In this document: positions 42,604-51,635 of the stretch, piece by piece
Layout of the letters: each line of letters begins with the position of its first letter
Numbering within the stretch: the first letter of the stretch is position 1
Source: Arthrobacter sp. MSA 4-2
Lineage (GTDB): Bacteria; Actinomycetota; Actinomycetes; Actinomycetales; Micrococcaceae
Direction: 5' to 3'
NCBI RefSeq assembly: GCF_016405885.1
Contig: NZ_JAEKGC010000011.1
Span: 62,001 to 126,000, forward strand
Length of the DNA: 64,000 nt
Translations under genes and position numbers: made by a program
Notes under the pieces: generated by a model
Seen by the model: only the letters and a program-made list of their open reading frames with translations
Told to the model about the DNA's origin: nothing
Databases searched by the model: none

Positions 42604-43598
42604 GCCTGGCCCTTGAACCCAGTGTCGGACCGGCAACGACCAAGCAGGTCACGCGCGAGCGCATCGCCGGGAACGTGCAGCGCTACGGGGCGGCGATCGT
42701 CCTGGGGCTGCTGCTGGTGGTCGGCAGCTTCGCCTTCCCCACTTTCCCCACCCTGAGCAACTTCACGAATATCGCCACCCAGTCCTCGTTCCTGCTCATC
42801 GTCGCCGTCGGCATGACCTTCGTCATCCTGACCGGCGGGATCGACCTCTCGGTCGGCTCCGTCTACGCGCTCGGCGGGATCCTTGCCGCCTACGGCTCCA
42901 CCTGGGGCATCGCCGGCGCCGTGCTCCTGCCGCTGCTGGTCTGCGGGGCCGTCGGCATTCTCCAGGGCCTGCTGATCGCCTATGGCGGGATGGCGCCCTT
43001 CATCGTCACGCTGGCTGGCCTGCTCGGCATCCGCGGCCTGGTCTTCGCCCTGACCAACGAGGGCGCCAACACCCCGCTGATCAAGGATGCCGCGGTGACC
43101 GCCCTGGGCCAGGGCGGCATGCTCGGCCTGCGCTGGCCGGTGGTGATCGCCGTGGTCGTCGTGGTCATCGGGTCGGTGCTGCTTGCCCGCGGCAGGGGCT
43201 CCCAGACGGTCCTGGCCATCGGCGGCTCCGAGAGCGCGGCGGTGCTGATGGGCCTGCCGGTGGCCCGCGTGAAGTTCAGCGTCTATGTGGTGAGCGGCCT
43301 GTGCGCCGGCCTCGCCGGGGCCCTGAACGCGGCCTACTCCTCCTCGGGCGTGCCGACCGTCGGCGTCGGGCTTGAACTGAGCGCGATCGCCGCCGTCGTC
43401 ATCGGCGGAACGCTGCTCACCGGCGGCCGCGGCAACCTGATCGGGACGACGGCGGGCGTGCTGCTGCTGACGGTGATCCAGAACCTGATCAACCAGGTCG
43501 GCTCCCTCACCTCGTCGGTGCAGGCGGTGGTGTCCGGGATCTTCCTGGCCGTCGTGGTCATCATCCAGACGGTACTGTCCCGTACCCAGCGGTTGTAG
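42600..43598 (+). CDS. Sugar ABC transporter permease, YjfF-like
   Basis: 332-residue RbsC-family permease: LTGGIDLSVGSVYALGGILAAYG and GLLIAYGGMAPFIVTLAGLLGIRG. Binding protein, one ATPase and two unlike permeases in this order copy the ytfQ-ytfR-ytfT-yjfF galactofuranose system of E. coli, so furanose sugars are candidate substrates; this is inference from order and resemblance. Confidence 0.92.
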   Translation: MSLALEPSVGPATTKQVTRERIAGNVQRYGAAIVLGLLLVVGSFAFPTFPTLSNFTNIATQSSFLLIVAVGMTFVILTGGIDLSVGSVYALGGILAAYGSTWGIAGAVLLPLLVCGAVGILQGLLIAYGGMAPFIVTLAGLLGIRGLVFALTNEGANTPLIKDAAVTALGQGGMLGLRWPVVIAVVVVVIGSVLLARGRGSQTVLAIGGSESAAVLMGLPVARVKFSVYVVSGLCAGLAGALNAAYSSSGVPTVGVGLELSAIAAVVIGGTLLTGGRGNLIGTTAGVLLLTVIQNLINQVGSLTSSVQAVVSGIFLAVVVIIQTVLSRTQRL

Positions 43599-43615
43599 CC
43601 GGGTACGCGGTTACC

Positions 43616-43654
43616 GGGGCGTCCTACCAGCGGTCAGCGCAGGTAGGACGCCCC
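43616..43654. terminator. Bidirectional hairpin that runs into the SDR coding end
   Basis: Perfect 13-bp stem GGGGCGTCCTACC / GGTAGGACGCCCC with a 13-nt loop between convergent genes. The right arm forms the last codons of the SDR at 43634-44392. Confidence 0.8.
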
Positions 43655-44392
43655 GTTTGCGTCGACCACGGTTCCGCTGACCCACTCCGGGGCGCCGGTC
43701 GCCAGCCACAGTACGACGGCGGCAACCTCCTCCGGCTCGGCGACCCGCCCAAAGGGGCTCTGGGCGCGGACGGCGTCGCCCTGGGCGCCCTGCAGCACCG
43801 GCCGACCCATCCTGGTGTCGACGAACCCGGGGGCGACGGCGGCGGCGACGATGCCGTGCGGGGCCAGGGCCACGGCGAGCGACTGGGTCATTGAGTGGAG
43901 CGCGGCCTTGCTCGCGCCGTACGCGGGGGTGGTCGGTTCGCCCCGGTAGGCGCCGCGGGAGCCGACACTGATCAGCCGCCCGCCGGCGGGCCCCCGGGAG
44001 CGGTGGATCAGGTGGTCGGCCATCAGCCAGGACAGGTTGGCCGGGCCCATCAGGTTGACTTCGAGGGTGCGCCGCCAGGCCTGCTGCCAGTCGGCATAGG
44101 AGGTGCCGTCCACGGGGTGTGCTTGGAAGATGCCCGCATTGTTGACCAGTACGTCGATGCCGCCCAGCTCCCGCGCCGCCTCGTCGAAGACCCGCCGGCA
44201 GGCCTCGGGTGAGGAGAGATCGCCGACGACGACGGCGTGGCCGTCACCGGGCAGCCCGGCCCGCACCCGCTCGGCGGCGTCGGCGTCGTGACCTGCGTGC
44301 ACGGCCACCAGGTGGCCGGCGTCCGCGAGCGCGTATGCAATGGCGGCGCCGATGCCGCGGCCGGCGCCCGTCACGAGGCTTGCTGTCGTCAT
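43634..44392 (-). CDS. SDR-family oxidoreductase
   Basis: 252-residue classical SDR: TGAGRGIGAA, NNAGIF, SVGSRGAYRGEP with the Ser, YGASK, and PGFVDTRMG. NAD(P)-dependent; substrate unknown. The ATG overlaps the stop of the upstream membrane protein gene (ATGA), so the two are translated as a pair. Its last codons form one arm of a terminator hairpin. Confidence 0.88.
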   Translation of the reverse strand: MTTASLVTGAGRGIGAAIAYALADAGHLVAVHAGHDADAAERVRAGLPGDGHAVVVGDLSSPEACRRVFDEAARELGGIDVLVNNAGIFQAHPVDGTSYADWQQAWRRTLEVNLMGPANLSWLMADHLIHRSRGPAGGRLISVGSRGAYRGEPTTPAYGASKAALHSMTQSLAVALAPHGIVAAAVAPGFVDTRMGRPVLQGAQGDAVRAQSPFGRVAEPEEVAAVVLWLATGAPEWVSGTVVDANGASYLR

Positions 44393-45099
44393 CTGCGTGA
44401 CGATACCGAACCGGGGCCCGGGTGGCTATCGGGATCCTGAGAAGTCGCAGCGCGGGCAAGCTGCACGGCGGCTGCCGCCATCTCATCGGCAAGCCTGAAA
44501 ACATCCCACACCGCTGACGGGCGCGTTTCGCTGCTGAAGGCCGTCACCGTAGTTTCTCCGGAGGAGTCCTCGACGAAGAAGTGGAGGGGAGCAGGACGCT
44601 TCAGGTGGAGTACCGCCGCTTGGTGGCGCAGTCCCGTGGTGTCCCAATCCCTGTCCAACTCCACCCAGAGGGTGGTGCCGATCTCCCGGCTGCTGGCACC
44701 CGGCCGGGTGAACACCGCATGCAGGGCGGAGAGCGTCTCGGAGATTCCTTGAGTCGCACTCCACGACTCCTCGAGAGAGAACCGCCGGGCGGCGGTGCGG
44801 CGCATGACGTCGATGGGCAACCGGACTGGCCGGCGCAGGAAGCTGCCCTGGGTCAGAAGAACTGCCAGCACGAAGACAGAAGGATAAAAAAGGAGCATGG
44901 TAAGCATCCCGAGCAGGAGTGATTCGCCGGCATAGGTTACCCGAAGAACGTTGAGGGCCATCCATCCGCCCACCACCACCAGCACCGCCATGGTTCTGCG
45001 CAGCGGCGTGGTGAAGTAGAGCATCAGCCGCTGCACCCGGCTCAGCTTCTCGTCGGGCTGCCCGCCGCCGGTGCCCCCATTCGGCCGGTCCGAAGTCAT
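44389..45099 (-). CDS. Unknown membrane protein, two helices
   Basis: 236 residues, not recognised. Two N-terminal hydrophobic helices (MAVLVVVGGWMALNVLRV and LLGMLTMLLFYPSVFVLAVLL) are followed by a cytoplasmic-looking domain of about 140 residues with Trp and acidic patches (LWVELDRDWDTTGLRHQAAVLHLKRP in part). ATG 45099 is chosen; a GTG at 45114 is possible and touches the upstream hairpin. Coupled to the SDR gene by a 4-nt overlap. Confidence 0.7.
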   Translation of the reverse strand: MTSDRPNGGTGGGQPDEKLSRVQRLMLYFTTPLRRTMAVLVVVGGWMALNVLRVTYAGESLLLGMLTMLLFYPSVFVLAVLLTQGSFLRRPVRLPIDVMRRTAARRFSLEESWSATQGISETLSALHAVFTRPGASSREIGTTLWVELDRDWDTTGLRHQAAVLHLKRPAPLHFFVEDSSGETTVTAFSSETRPSAVWDVFRLADEMAAAAVQLARAATSQDPDSHPGPGSVSSRR

Positions 45100-45114
45100 G
45101 CGCCAGTGTCGCAC

Positions 45115-45162
45115 GGGCCGGGCATTTCCGGCAGGGGCGAACCCACCGAAGATGCCCGGCCC
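45115..45162 (-). terminator. Hairpin after the secreted GDPD gene
   Basis: Perfect 11-bp stem GGGCCGGGCAT / ATGCCCGGCCC enclosing 26 nt, starting 15 nt after the GDPD stop. Confidence 0.6.
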
Positions 45163-45176
45163 GCGGCCGACACCTC

Positions 45177-46274
45177 CTAGGAGGACGCCTTGGCTTCCTT
45201 GTACTGGTGGGGCAGCTTCATCGACTTCCCGGCGAGGACCCCGCGCAGCCGGTCCGGGTAGTCGGTGATCAGCCCGTCGATGCCGAGGTCGATCAGGCTG
45301 GACATGGTGGCCTCGTCGTTCACCGTCCAGGGGATGACCTGCATTCCCGCGGCGTGCGCCCGCTGGACCATGTCGGCGGTGACGTAGGGGACGTAGTTGC
45401 CGTCGGTGACCGTGCCGTTCTGCGGCGACCCATGCACCGGAGAGACGGCATCGAAGCCCAGGAAGGAGGCCGCCCGGACGAGGTCCCCGCCGAAGTCGTC
45501 GGCGTCGATGCCGCCGAGCCAGGGCGAGGCGCCGGGCTGTCCAACCTGCAGGAAGTCCTTATTGGTGAGGGCGACGGTGCGGATTTCCGGTGCCTGCTGC
45601 TGCACGAGGCGCAGGGCGCCCCAGTCGAAGCTCTGGATTGAGGTCCGGCGCTCCATGCCGGCCGCGCGGATCTCCCGCAGCGCCACCTCGACGAACTGCT
45701 CCCGCGGGGCGGTCTGTTCCGGGGCGCCTGCCTCCACCTTGGTTTCGATGTTGAACTCGACCTGGCTGGCCCGGTGCGCCTTCACCAGGGTGAACAGTTC
45801 GGTCAGGGTCGGCATTTTCGCGCCCGGCGCGGTGACCTGGCCGGGGTAGGCGGGCAGCGCGCGGGATCCGCAGTCGAGGGTGCGGACCTGGTCGAAGGTG
45901 AGGTCCTTGACGTACTTGCCGGCATAGGGGAACTGCGGGTCGCCGGGGACCACGGGCGCGGTGTCGGCGCACTTGCGGCCGTCGATCCGGCGGTCGTGGG
46001 TGATCACCTCCCGGCCGTCGCGGGTGATCTGCAGGTCGAGCTCGAGCGTCGAGACCCCGGTGCGCAGCGCGGCGGCGAATGCCGGGAGGGTGCTCTCCAC
46101 GGTGAGGCCGATCCCGCCCCGGTGCGCCTGGAGGTCGAAGTGCGCACCGGCGGCGGCCGGCGCGGGGCCGTTGGCCGCCGGAGCGGGAACGGTCTGTGCG
46201 GCGGCGGGGGCGACGGCGCCGAACGCCAGGGCGAGGCAGAGCGCTGCCGTGGCGGGAAGGTGTCGTGGTTTCAC
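45177..46274 (-). CDS. Secreted glycerophosphodiester phosphodiesterase
   Basis: 365 residues: signal peptide (ATAALCLALAFGAVAPAAAQ), an Ala/Pro linker, then a GDPD barrel with LQAHRGGIGLTVESTLPAF, LELDLQITRDG, VITHDRRI, FNIETKVEAG and IPWTVNDEATM. It hydrolyses glycerophosphodiesters outside the membrane, for example from phospholipid or teichoic acid turnover. The cytosolic GDPD at 10483 has no signal. GGAGCT is 6 nt before the ATG. Confidence 0.92.
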   Translation of the reverse strand: MKPRHLPATAALCLALAFGAVAPAAAQTVPAPAANGPAPAAAGAHFDLQAHRGGIGLTVESTLPAFAAALRTGVSTLELDLQITRDGREVITHDRRIDGRKCADTAPVVPGDPQFPYAGKYVKDLTFDQVRTLDCGSRALPAYPGQVTAPGAKMPTLTELFTLVKAHRASQVEFNIETKVEAGAPEQTAPREQFVEVALREIRAAGMERRTSIQSFDWGALRLVQQQAPEIRTVALTNKDFLQVGQPGASPWLGGIDADDFGGDLVRAASFLGFDAVSPVHGSPQNGTVTDGNYVPYVTADMVQRAHAAGMQVIPWTVNDEATMSSLIDLGIDGLITDYPDRLRGVLAGKSMKLPHQYKEAKASS

Positions 46275-46379
46275 TGGAGCTCCTGGTCGGGGGCGGTTTG
46301 CGCTTCCACCGTCGCGGGGATCAGCGAACGGCCCGGGTCGGGAAGGTGGCCGGGGCGCTGACTCCCCCTGAACATCCGC

Positions 46380-47489
46380 CTAACCGGCGAGGATCCCCGC
46401 AGCTTCTACAAACGTCTGGGCCGGCGTCGTGACGTGGGGTGAAAGACGGATACGGCGGCCGTCGTGCGCGGTGGCACTGATGCCGGCGTCCGCGAGTGCC
46501 CTCAGGGCAGCTCCCGCGTCGGGAACCTCCACCGACACGATCCCCGCACGCTCGGCACGCCGCCGGGGCGAGAGCACCGGAAGACCGGCGGCATCGAGTT
46601 CGGCGAGCAGGCGGTCCACCCCTGCCGCGATCCCTGCCTCGATTCCGGGCAGGGTGGCGGCCTCGATCAGTTCGAGCGCGGCGGCGAAGGACCCCACGGC
46701 GAAAGGCGAAAGGTGGGAGATGCCAAAGCCGAGGGCGCCCGCGCGCGATGGGTGCTCGACGCCGTCATAGACGGTCGCGTCCTCGACCCCCGTCCAGCCG
46801 CTCAGCACCGGACGGATCCGCGCAATCCCTGCCTCCGAAAAGGCCAGGGCGCCTGCACCCCACCCGCCGCGGATCCATTTCTGGGCACCGACGACGAGTG
46901 CGTCGGCCAGGGTCCAGTCGAGCTCGACGACCCCGAAGCCCTGGATGCCGTCGACGATGAGCAGCCGGTCGGGCCCGAGAACCTCCCGGAGGCCGGCCAG
47001 GTCCGCGCGGTAGCCGGTGCGGAAATCGACGGCGCTGACGGCGAGCGCGACGGTATCGGAGGTCAGTGCCTGGTCCACCAGTTCCACCGTGACGCGGTCT
47101 CCCGGCGCGCCCAGGCGGTGGACCGCACCAAGCCCCAGTCCGTTCGCGCGGAGCCAAGGATAAAGATTGGCGGGGAACTCCCCCGCACCGACCAGGACCG
47201 TCCCGGTCCCGATCCCGAAGGCTACCTGGAACAGCCCAAGCGAGGTGTAGGGCAGCAGCCCCACACGCTCGACCGGGAATCCACTGAGCCGGGAGAACGC
47301 CTGCCGGGCCCGCAGGTCCTGCAGGTGCAGCTGTTCACTAGTGCCGACGGCTCCCTCGGCGGCCGTGCGCAGGAGGTCCGCAGCGGTCTCCTCAACCTGC
47401 CGCGACGGCGGTCCATAGCTGGCGAAGTTCAGGTACCCGCCAGATTCGCGGAAGGCCGCCGCATACTCCTGCAGCTTCGAATCGGGCAC
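46380..47489 (-). CDS. Class V aminotransferase-fold PLP enzyme, possibly EgtE-like
   Basis: 369 residues with the fold of cysteine desulfurases and EgtE. PLP Asp is in LLIVDGIQGFGVVELD and the Schiff-base Lys in ALVVGAQKWIRGGWGAGAL. The start is GTG 47489, preceded by GGGGAGGGGAG; the longer frame adds a basic, unconserved stretch. Length (about 370) and the QGFG/KWI regions fit the ergothioneine C-S lyase EgtE, but no other egt genes are nearby, so a desulfurase or kynureninase-like role is equally open. Confidence 0.8.
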   Translation of the reverse strand: MPDSKLQEYAAAFRESGGYLNFASYGPPSRQVEETAADLLRTAAEGAVGTSEQLHLQDLRARQAFSRLSGFPVERVGLLPYTSLGLFQVAFGIGTGTVLVGAGEFPANLYPWLRANGLGLGAVHRLGAPGDRVTVELVDQALTSDTVALAVSAVDFRTGYRADLAGLREVLGPDRLLIVDGIQGFGVVELDWTLADALVVGAQKWIRGGWGAGALAFSEAGIARIRPVLSGWTGVEDATVYDGVEHPSRAGALGFGISHLSPFAVGSFAAALELIEAATLPGIEAGIAAGVDRLLAELDAAGLPVLSPRRRAERAGIVSVEVPDAGAALRALADAGISATAHDGRRIRLSPHVTTPAQTFVEAAGILAG

Positions 47490-47681
47490 TGCCGCTCCCC
47501 TCCCCTGGCCGCGGCCGTCCGGCCGCGGGTGCGCTTTGATTGTCCGTCTGTGTCGTTCACCCCAGTATCCCCGGGGCGCAACGGAGTCCGCGGGAAATGC
47601 CGACGCGCGCCTGCCCGGGTGGCGCGACGGGTGCCGTCCCGACACAATGGCGGTACAGCGTGCCCAAGGCGAAGAGGAGCC

Positions 47682-48341
47682 GTGTCAGCTGAAGCGATAA
47701 GGGCCGCGGGCCCCAGTGACCTGGAGCGGTTTCTCCCGCGGCCCGTCGACGGCGGGCGCGTCCTGCTTGGCATCACCGGGGCTCCGGGCGCCGGGAAGTC
47801 GGCGCTCGCCCGGGCCCTCGTGGACGCGGAACCCGGCCGGCGAGGCTATGTGCCGATGGATGGATTCCATTTTGCCGATCAGGAGCTGGTGCGCCAGGGG
47901 CTGCGGGACCGGAAGGGCGCCCCGGAGACCTTCGACGCCTACGGGTACGCCGACCTGCTGGCACGGCTGCGCCGCCGGCCGGCCCACACCGTCTACGCGC
48001 CGGCCTTCGAGCGGGATCTCGAACAGCCCCTCGCCAACGCCCTGCCGGTGCCGCCCGGGCTTCCGCTGCTCATCACCGAGGGAAATTACCTGCTCCTCGA
48101 CGCCCCGGGGTGGCGGGAGGTTCACGCGCAGCTGAGCGAGGTATGGTTCGTCGACGTCGACCCGTCCCTGCGGGTGCAGCGCCTGATCGACCGGCATGTC
48201 CGGTTCGGCAAGTCCGAGGACGCCGCCCGCGCCTGGGTCGAACAGGTGGATGAGCCGAACGCCCGCCTTATAGACGCGACGAGGGCCGCCGCCGACCGGG
48301 TGATTGACCTGACCGCCTTCGCCGTCCCGGGCGCGGACTAA
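47682..48341 (+). CDS. P-loop nucleoside/sugar kinase (uridine-kinase-like, FrcK/YggC type)
   Basis: 219-residue cytosolic kinase. Walker A GITGAPGAGKS lies near residue 30, then PMDGFHFADQEL (substrate Asp), FDAYGYADLLARL, ITEGNYLLLD and RLIDRHVRFGKS lid. These are family marks of the 'nucleoside/nucleotide kinase' group, some of which phosphorylate fructose or pantothenate. GTG 47682 gives the full N-terminus; AGGAG is only 2 nt away, so initiation may use the GAAG slightly upstream. Divergent from the PLP enzyme. Confidence 0.85.
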   Translation: MSAEAIRAAGPSDLERFLPRPVDGGRVLLGITGAPGAGKSALARALVDAEPGRRGYVPMDGFHFADQELVRQGLRDRKGAPETFDAYGYADLLARLRRRPAHTVYAPAFERDLEQPLANALPVPPGLPLLITEGNYLLLDAPGWREVHAQLSEVWFVDVDPSLRVQRLIDRHVRFGKSEDAARAWVEQVDEPNARLIDATRAAADRVIDLTAFAVPGAD

Positions 48342-48365
48342 GGGAACTCCTGCGATTGACGACGA

Positions 48366-48629
48366 CCGATCAAGCTGCTGGTCTGCAGCGTCCTTCGCCG
48401 CAGCACTGGCCTTGCGCTGCCGGTAGGAGCGCATCGCCATCTTCGTGCCGCAGGGATTGGCCCTGCAGTAGGCTCCGGCGCCATTGCGGGTGCGGTCGTA
48501 GAAGGCCGTCTTGCACTGCGGGTTACCGCAGGCCCTGACCCTGTGCCACCGCTCCCCACTCCACCCACCGGTCGGCATCCCCTGGAGGTGCCGGCCGGTC
48601 GCCGCGTTCACGGCATGGCACGCTCCCAC
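48366..48629 (-). pseudogene. CGNR zinc-finger remnant
   Basis: The minus strand encodes RVRACGNPQCKTAFYDRTRNG then AYCRANPCGTKMAMRSYRQRK, a clear CGNR-type zinc finger with four Cys and a basic tail. The N-terminal ABATE domain is absent: upstream the frame runs into the C-terminus of the frameshifted FAD oxidase. Downstream the frame has no proper stop and reads through the antisense of the kinase gene. A truncated, decaying gene is the simplest reading. Confidence 0.7.
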
Positions 48630-48697
48630 GCAACACTCCAGGAGCGCGTCGTCACCGGCGCAGCCCGCCCGTGCCCGGGGCTGGAGGGCCCGGCCGG

Positions 48698-50258
48698 TCA
48701 GGCAGTCCGGAAGGCCGGGGTGGCGAAGACCCCTGCGGGGTCGGCCGCGGCCCGGATTCCGGCCAGCCGCTTCGCGTTCTCGCCGAAGTAGGCGGTCCCC
48801 GGATCGGCCAGGGTGGAGTCGGAGTAGTTGAAGTAGGCGCCTTCACCCCAGAACGGGACCATGCTGGCACGCGATTGCCGGACAAATTCATCGAAGGGAA
48901 CGGGATTTCCGCCCTCCTCATAGGTGGCCGTGTACTGGACGGTGGCGTAGGCACCCCGATGCCCGAAGGCGGTCGAGGCGGCCGGCAGTTCCCGGACCGC
49001 GCCCCCAAGGGCATCCAGCGACACCCCCGTTTCGATGGCTCCCAGCCGGTGGCCGAGCTCGCACCGTTCCACCAGCACAGCGGCACCCTCGACGTCCAGC
49101 AGGTCGTAGGGGACATGGGAGGTGGCGCAAAGCCTCTCGCCGGAGCGCCCCGCCGTCACCGGTGGTGCACTGGTCCACGGGCACCCCGGCGCACCCGGCG
49201 TAGGTGAACATCACCTCGGTGTAGGTCCGGTCCGGCCGCACGCTGTTCACCAGCGGCAGGACTCCGGCCGCCTCGTGAAGGCCGGCAACCTGGGCGTCGA
49301 GTGCGGCGGAGGGACCCGTCCAGGTCGCGGTGAGCTGGATGGTCGGCCCGTCGTGCCGGGCTCCACTGAGCAGCTTGAGCGTTGACCACAGCCGGGGATC
49401 CACCTCGGGGGCCCACTGCTGCCACGCAAGGATGACCGGCACGGCATCGGTGAAAGCCCACTCGAGGAACACAGTGGTGATGGTGGGAGCGGGCACCGTC
49501 TCGAAGGTCAACGACGTCACGATGCCGACCTGCCCGCCTCCCCCGCGGCAGGCCCAGAGGAGGTCCTCATTCTCGTCGACGCTGGCGGTCAGGAGCTCCC
49601 CGCCGGCCGTCACGAGCTCCACCGACCGCAGCGCGTCCGAGGTCAGCCCGTACGCCCGGGTCAGCACTCCGACACCACCGCCCAGGGTCAGCCCGGCGAC
49701 GCCCACCGTGGCGCAGGAGCCGCCGGCCACCGCGCGCCCCCTTGCGCCGACCGCGTCGTAGACCTGGATCAGGGATGCGCCGGCCCCGATGACGGCCGCG
49801 CCTGAGTCCTCGACCGTGATGCCGGAAAGACCTCGCAGGTCGATGACGAGCGACGGTGCCAGGCCTGCCTGGCCCACATCTCCCGAGGAATACCCGGAAT
49901 AGCTGTGGCCCCCGGCCCGGACGACGAAGGGCACGTCCGCCTCCCCTGCGAAGCGGACCGCCTGTGCGACGTCGTCCGCGGTGGCCGCCGCCAGCACGGC
50001 GAGCGGCAGGGCGCCGTCGAACCGTGGGTTCTCGACCCTCTTCGCGTCCTCATACCCGTCGGCACCCTCCAGGTACAACGGTCCGGAGATCTTTGACCGG
50101 AGCTTCCCCCAATTCGGCCCGGCCGGCGGTGGCTCCACGGTCGGCGGGGTCTGCACGACCGTCGGCGTTGCAGGCCGGGAACAGGCCGCCAGCACAGCGG
50201 CGGTCCCGCCAAAGGTCACCGAAGCGAGGAAAGTCCTCCGGTTCACAGAACTCATCAT
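48698..50258 (-). pseudogene. FAD-linked oxidase, Tat lipoprotein, frameshifted
   Basis: The N-terminus has a twin-Arg signal NRRTFLAS and lipobox LAAC, so the product would be an exported lipoprotein. The FAD domain follows (VRAGGHSYSGYSSG, CATVGVAGLTLGGGVGVL), with His and a Cys that could give two covalent FAD links. The frame is lost near residue 370 after VPVDQCTTGDGG and the true C-terminus (TSHVPYDLLDVEG ... YFNYSDSTLADPGTAYFGENAKRL in part) continues in another minus frame to 48698. Removing one G from the G4 run (CCCC at 48148+1000, that is 49148-49151) restores DGGRSGERLCATS. Full length would be about 519 residues. Real lesion or base-call error cannot be told apart here. Confidence 0.82.
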
Positions 50259-50323
50259 TTGAGCCTACGCTTCCGGAGCCGCGCTCCCATTGCGCGCAAC
50301 ATGTGGGAAGCGCCACCGTCAGC

Positions 50324-51079
50324 TCAACCCCCCACGCGGTGGATGGTGAAGGCGGTGAGGAATCCGACGGCCGCGGTGAAACCAGTGAGGTTGTGATGCT
50401 CCTCAAAGGCCTCCGGGATCATGGTGTCTGCCAGCATGGCGAGGATGCCTCCGGCGGCGATGGCCGTGATGAAGGCGATCAGCGCGGCCGGGGCGTTCTC
50501 CAGGGCGGCATATCCAAGCAGGGAGGCCAAGCCACAGAGCACCGCGATGGCCGTCCACACGCCGAACACGTATCCGGGCCCGCGGCCGGCCTTCTTCATG
50601 CCGGCCGTACTCGAAAGGCCTTCCGGGACATTGGAGATGAACACCGCCGCGAGCATGGCCGGGCTGACGGTTCCCGAGGCGATGAGGCCCACGCCGAGGA
50701 CAACGGATTCGGGAATACCGTCAATCAGGGCACCGATGGCGATAGCCGTCCCGCTGCCCGGTGCGTCCTTCTCCGAGGGCTGCTTCTGCCCGGACCGTTT
50801 GCGATGCTTGGCCCCTGCACGGGCTAGGAGGATGTTCGAGCCGACGAAGATCGCCGCACCGGTGAGGAAACCAACTACCGTCGGCAGCAGCCCCCCGCTG
50901 TCGACGGCTTCCTGAACCAGTTCGAAGGCCAGCGCCGAGATCAGGACACCGGCCCCGAAGGCCATGATGGTGGCCACGAGTCGGGAAGGCACCTTCCATA
51001 GCCAGGCGATCGCGGACCCCAGCACGAGGGCCCCGCCGGCGAGGGTACCCCACCCCAGGGCCTGCAGCCACATCGGCAT
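50324..51079 (-). CDS. ZIP-family metal transporter
   Basis: 251-residue membrane protein with about eight helices. Metal-path motifs are IDGIPESVVLGVGL in helix 4, FISNVPEGLSSTAGMKKAG in helix 5 and a C-terminal EEHHNLTGF. A hydrophilic loop KHRKRSGQKQPSEKDAPG follows helix 3. It imports Zn2+ or another divalent cation down its gradient. ATG 51079 has GAAGGAG 6 nt upstream; the frame extends further up without a ribosome site. Confidence 0.88.
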   Translation of the reverse strand: MPMWLQALGWGTLAGGALVLGSAIAWLWKVPSRLVATIMAFGAGVLISALAFELVQEAVDSGGLLPTVVGFLTGAAIFVGSNILLARAGAKHRKRSGQKQPSEKDAPGSGTAIAIGALIDGIPESVVLGVGLIASGTVSPAMLAAVFISNVPEGLSSTAGMKKAGRGPGYVFGVWTAIAVLCGLASLLGYAALENAPAALIAFITAIAAGGILAMLADTMIPEAFEEHHNLTGFTAAVGFLTAFTIHRVGG

Positions 51080-51635
51080 GCGCAACTCCTTCACTTCCCA
51101 GCCGCAAATCCACAAGGCCGGCCTCCGTGTCCTCAGCGGAGAATATCAACCGGGCGCCGCTGCGGGTTCAGAGGCGGGACATGAGCCGGGGTCGCAGCCG
51201 CCCGCCACGCCGCTGCTGGTGACCGTAACCTTCAGTGCCATTGTGGCCCTCGGCATTGTCGCGCCGATAACCTCGATGCATTGGTCTCGTCAATCGAAAT
51301 ATCCACCCCGACGACGAGTTTCAGGTTCGGATGCCCGAGCGCAGACCGCGCCCGGGCCTAACTCCTGGAGTCGGCAGCTCATCCTGTTGCTGTCACAACG
51401 AGCACGGATGGAACTTCCTTCGGCTGCAGGGGCGACCGCTTCCCGTGAAACACTCATCGATTCCACCCGGTGTCATCTGCCGTGCGTAGAACTGCCCCAG
51501 GACAGCCCTGCCTGGGCTAGTTGGGGCTGGATGGCTTGAAGGCGGCGCATATGCAGGTCTCGATACAGCAGACATGGGAAGCCATCTCCGCAGGGGCAAT
51601 GACCAGCTCAAGCAGCACCAGGCCGAGAGGTTGAA
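51080..51635. other. 556-nt stretch without a convincing gene
   Basis: Somewhat lower GC than its surroundings. Short open frames exist (one encodes a hydrophobic VTFSAIVALGIVAPITSMHW stretch on the plus strand near 51216-51290) but none has a ribosome site plus coherent codon use. The last bases hold the ribosome site GAGAGG of the next SDR. It may hold decayed coding sequence; I recognise nothing. Confidence 0.5.

Noticed and set aside
47685-48629. A 314-residue minus-strand frame as one gene
   Set aside because: Only the first about 80 residues look like a real protein (CGNR finger). The rest is antisense to the kinase.
50964-51539. A 191-residue plus-strand frame over the ZIP start and the gap
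   Set aside because: Begins as antisense of the transporter and lacks coherent codon use; only a short hydrophobic stretch stands out.
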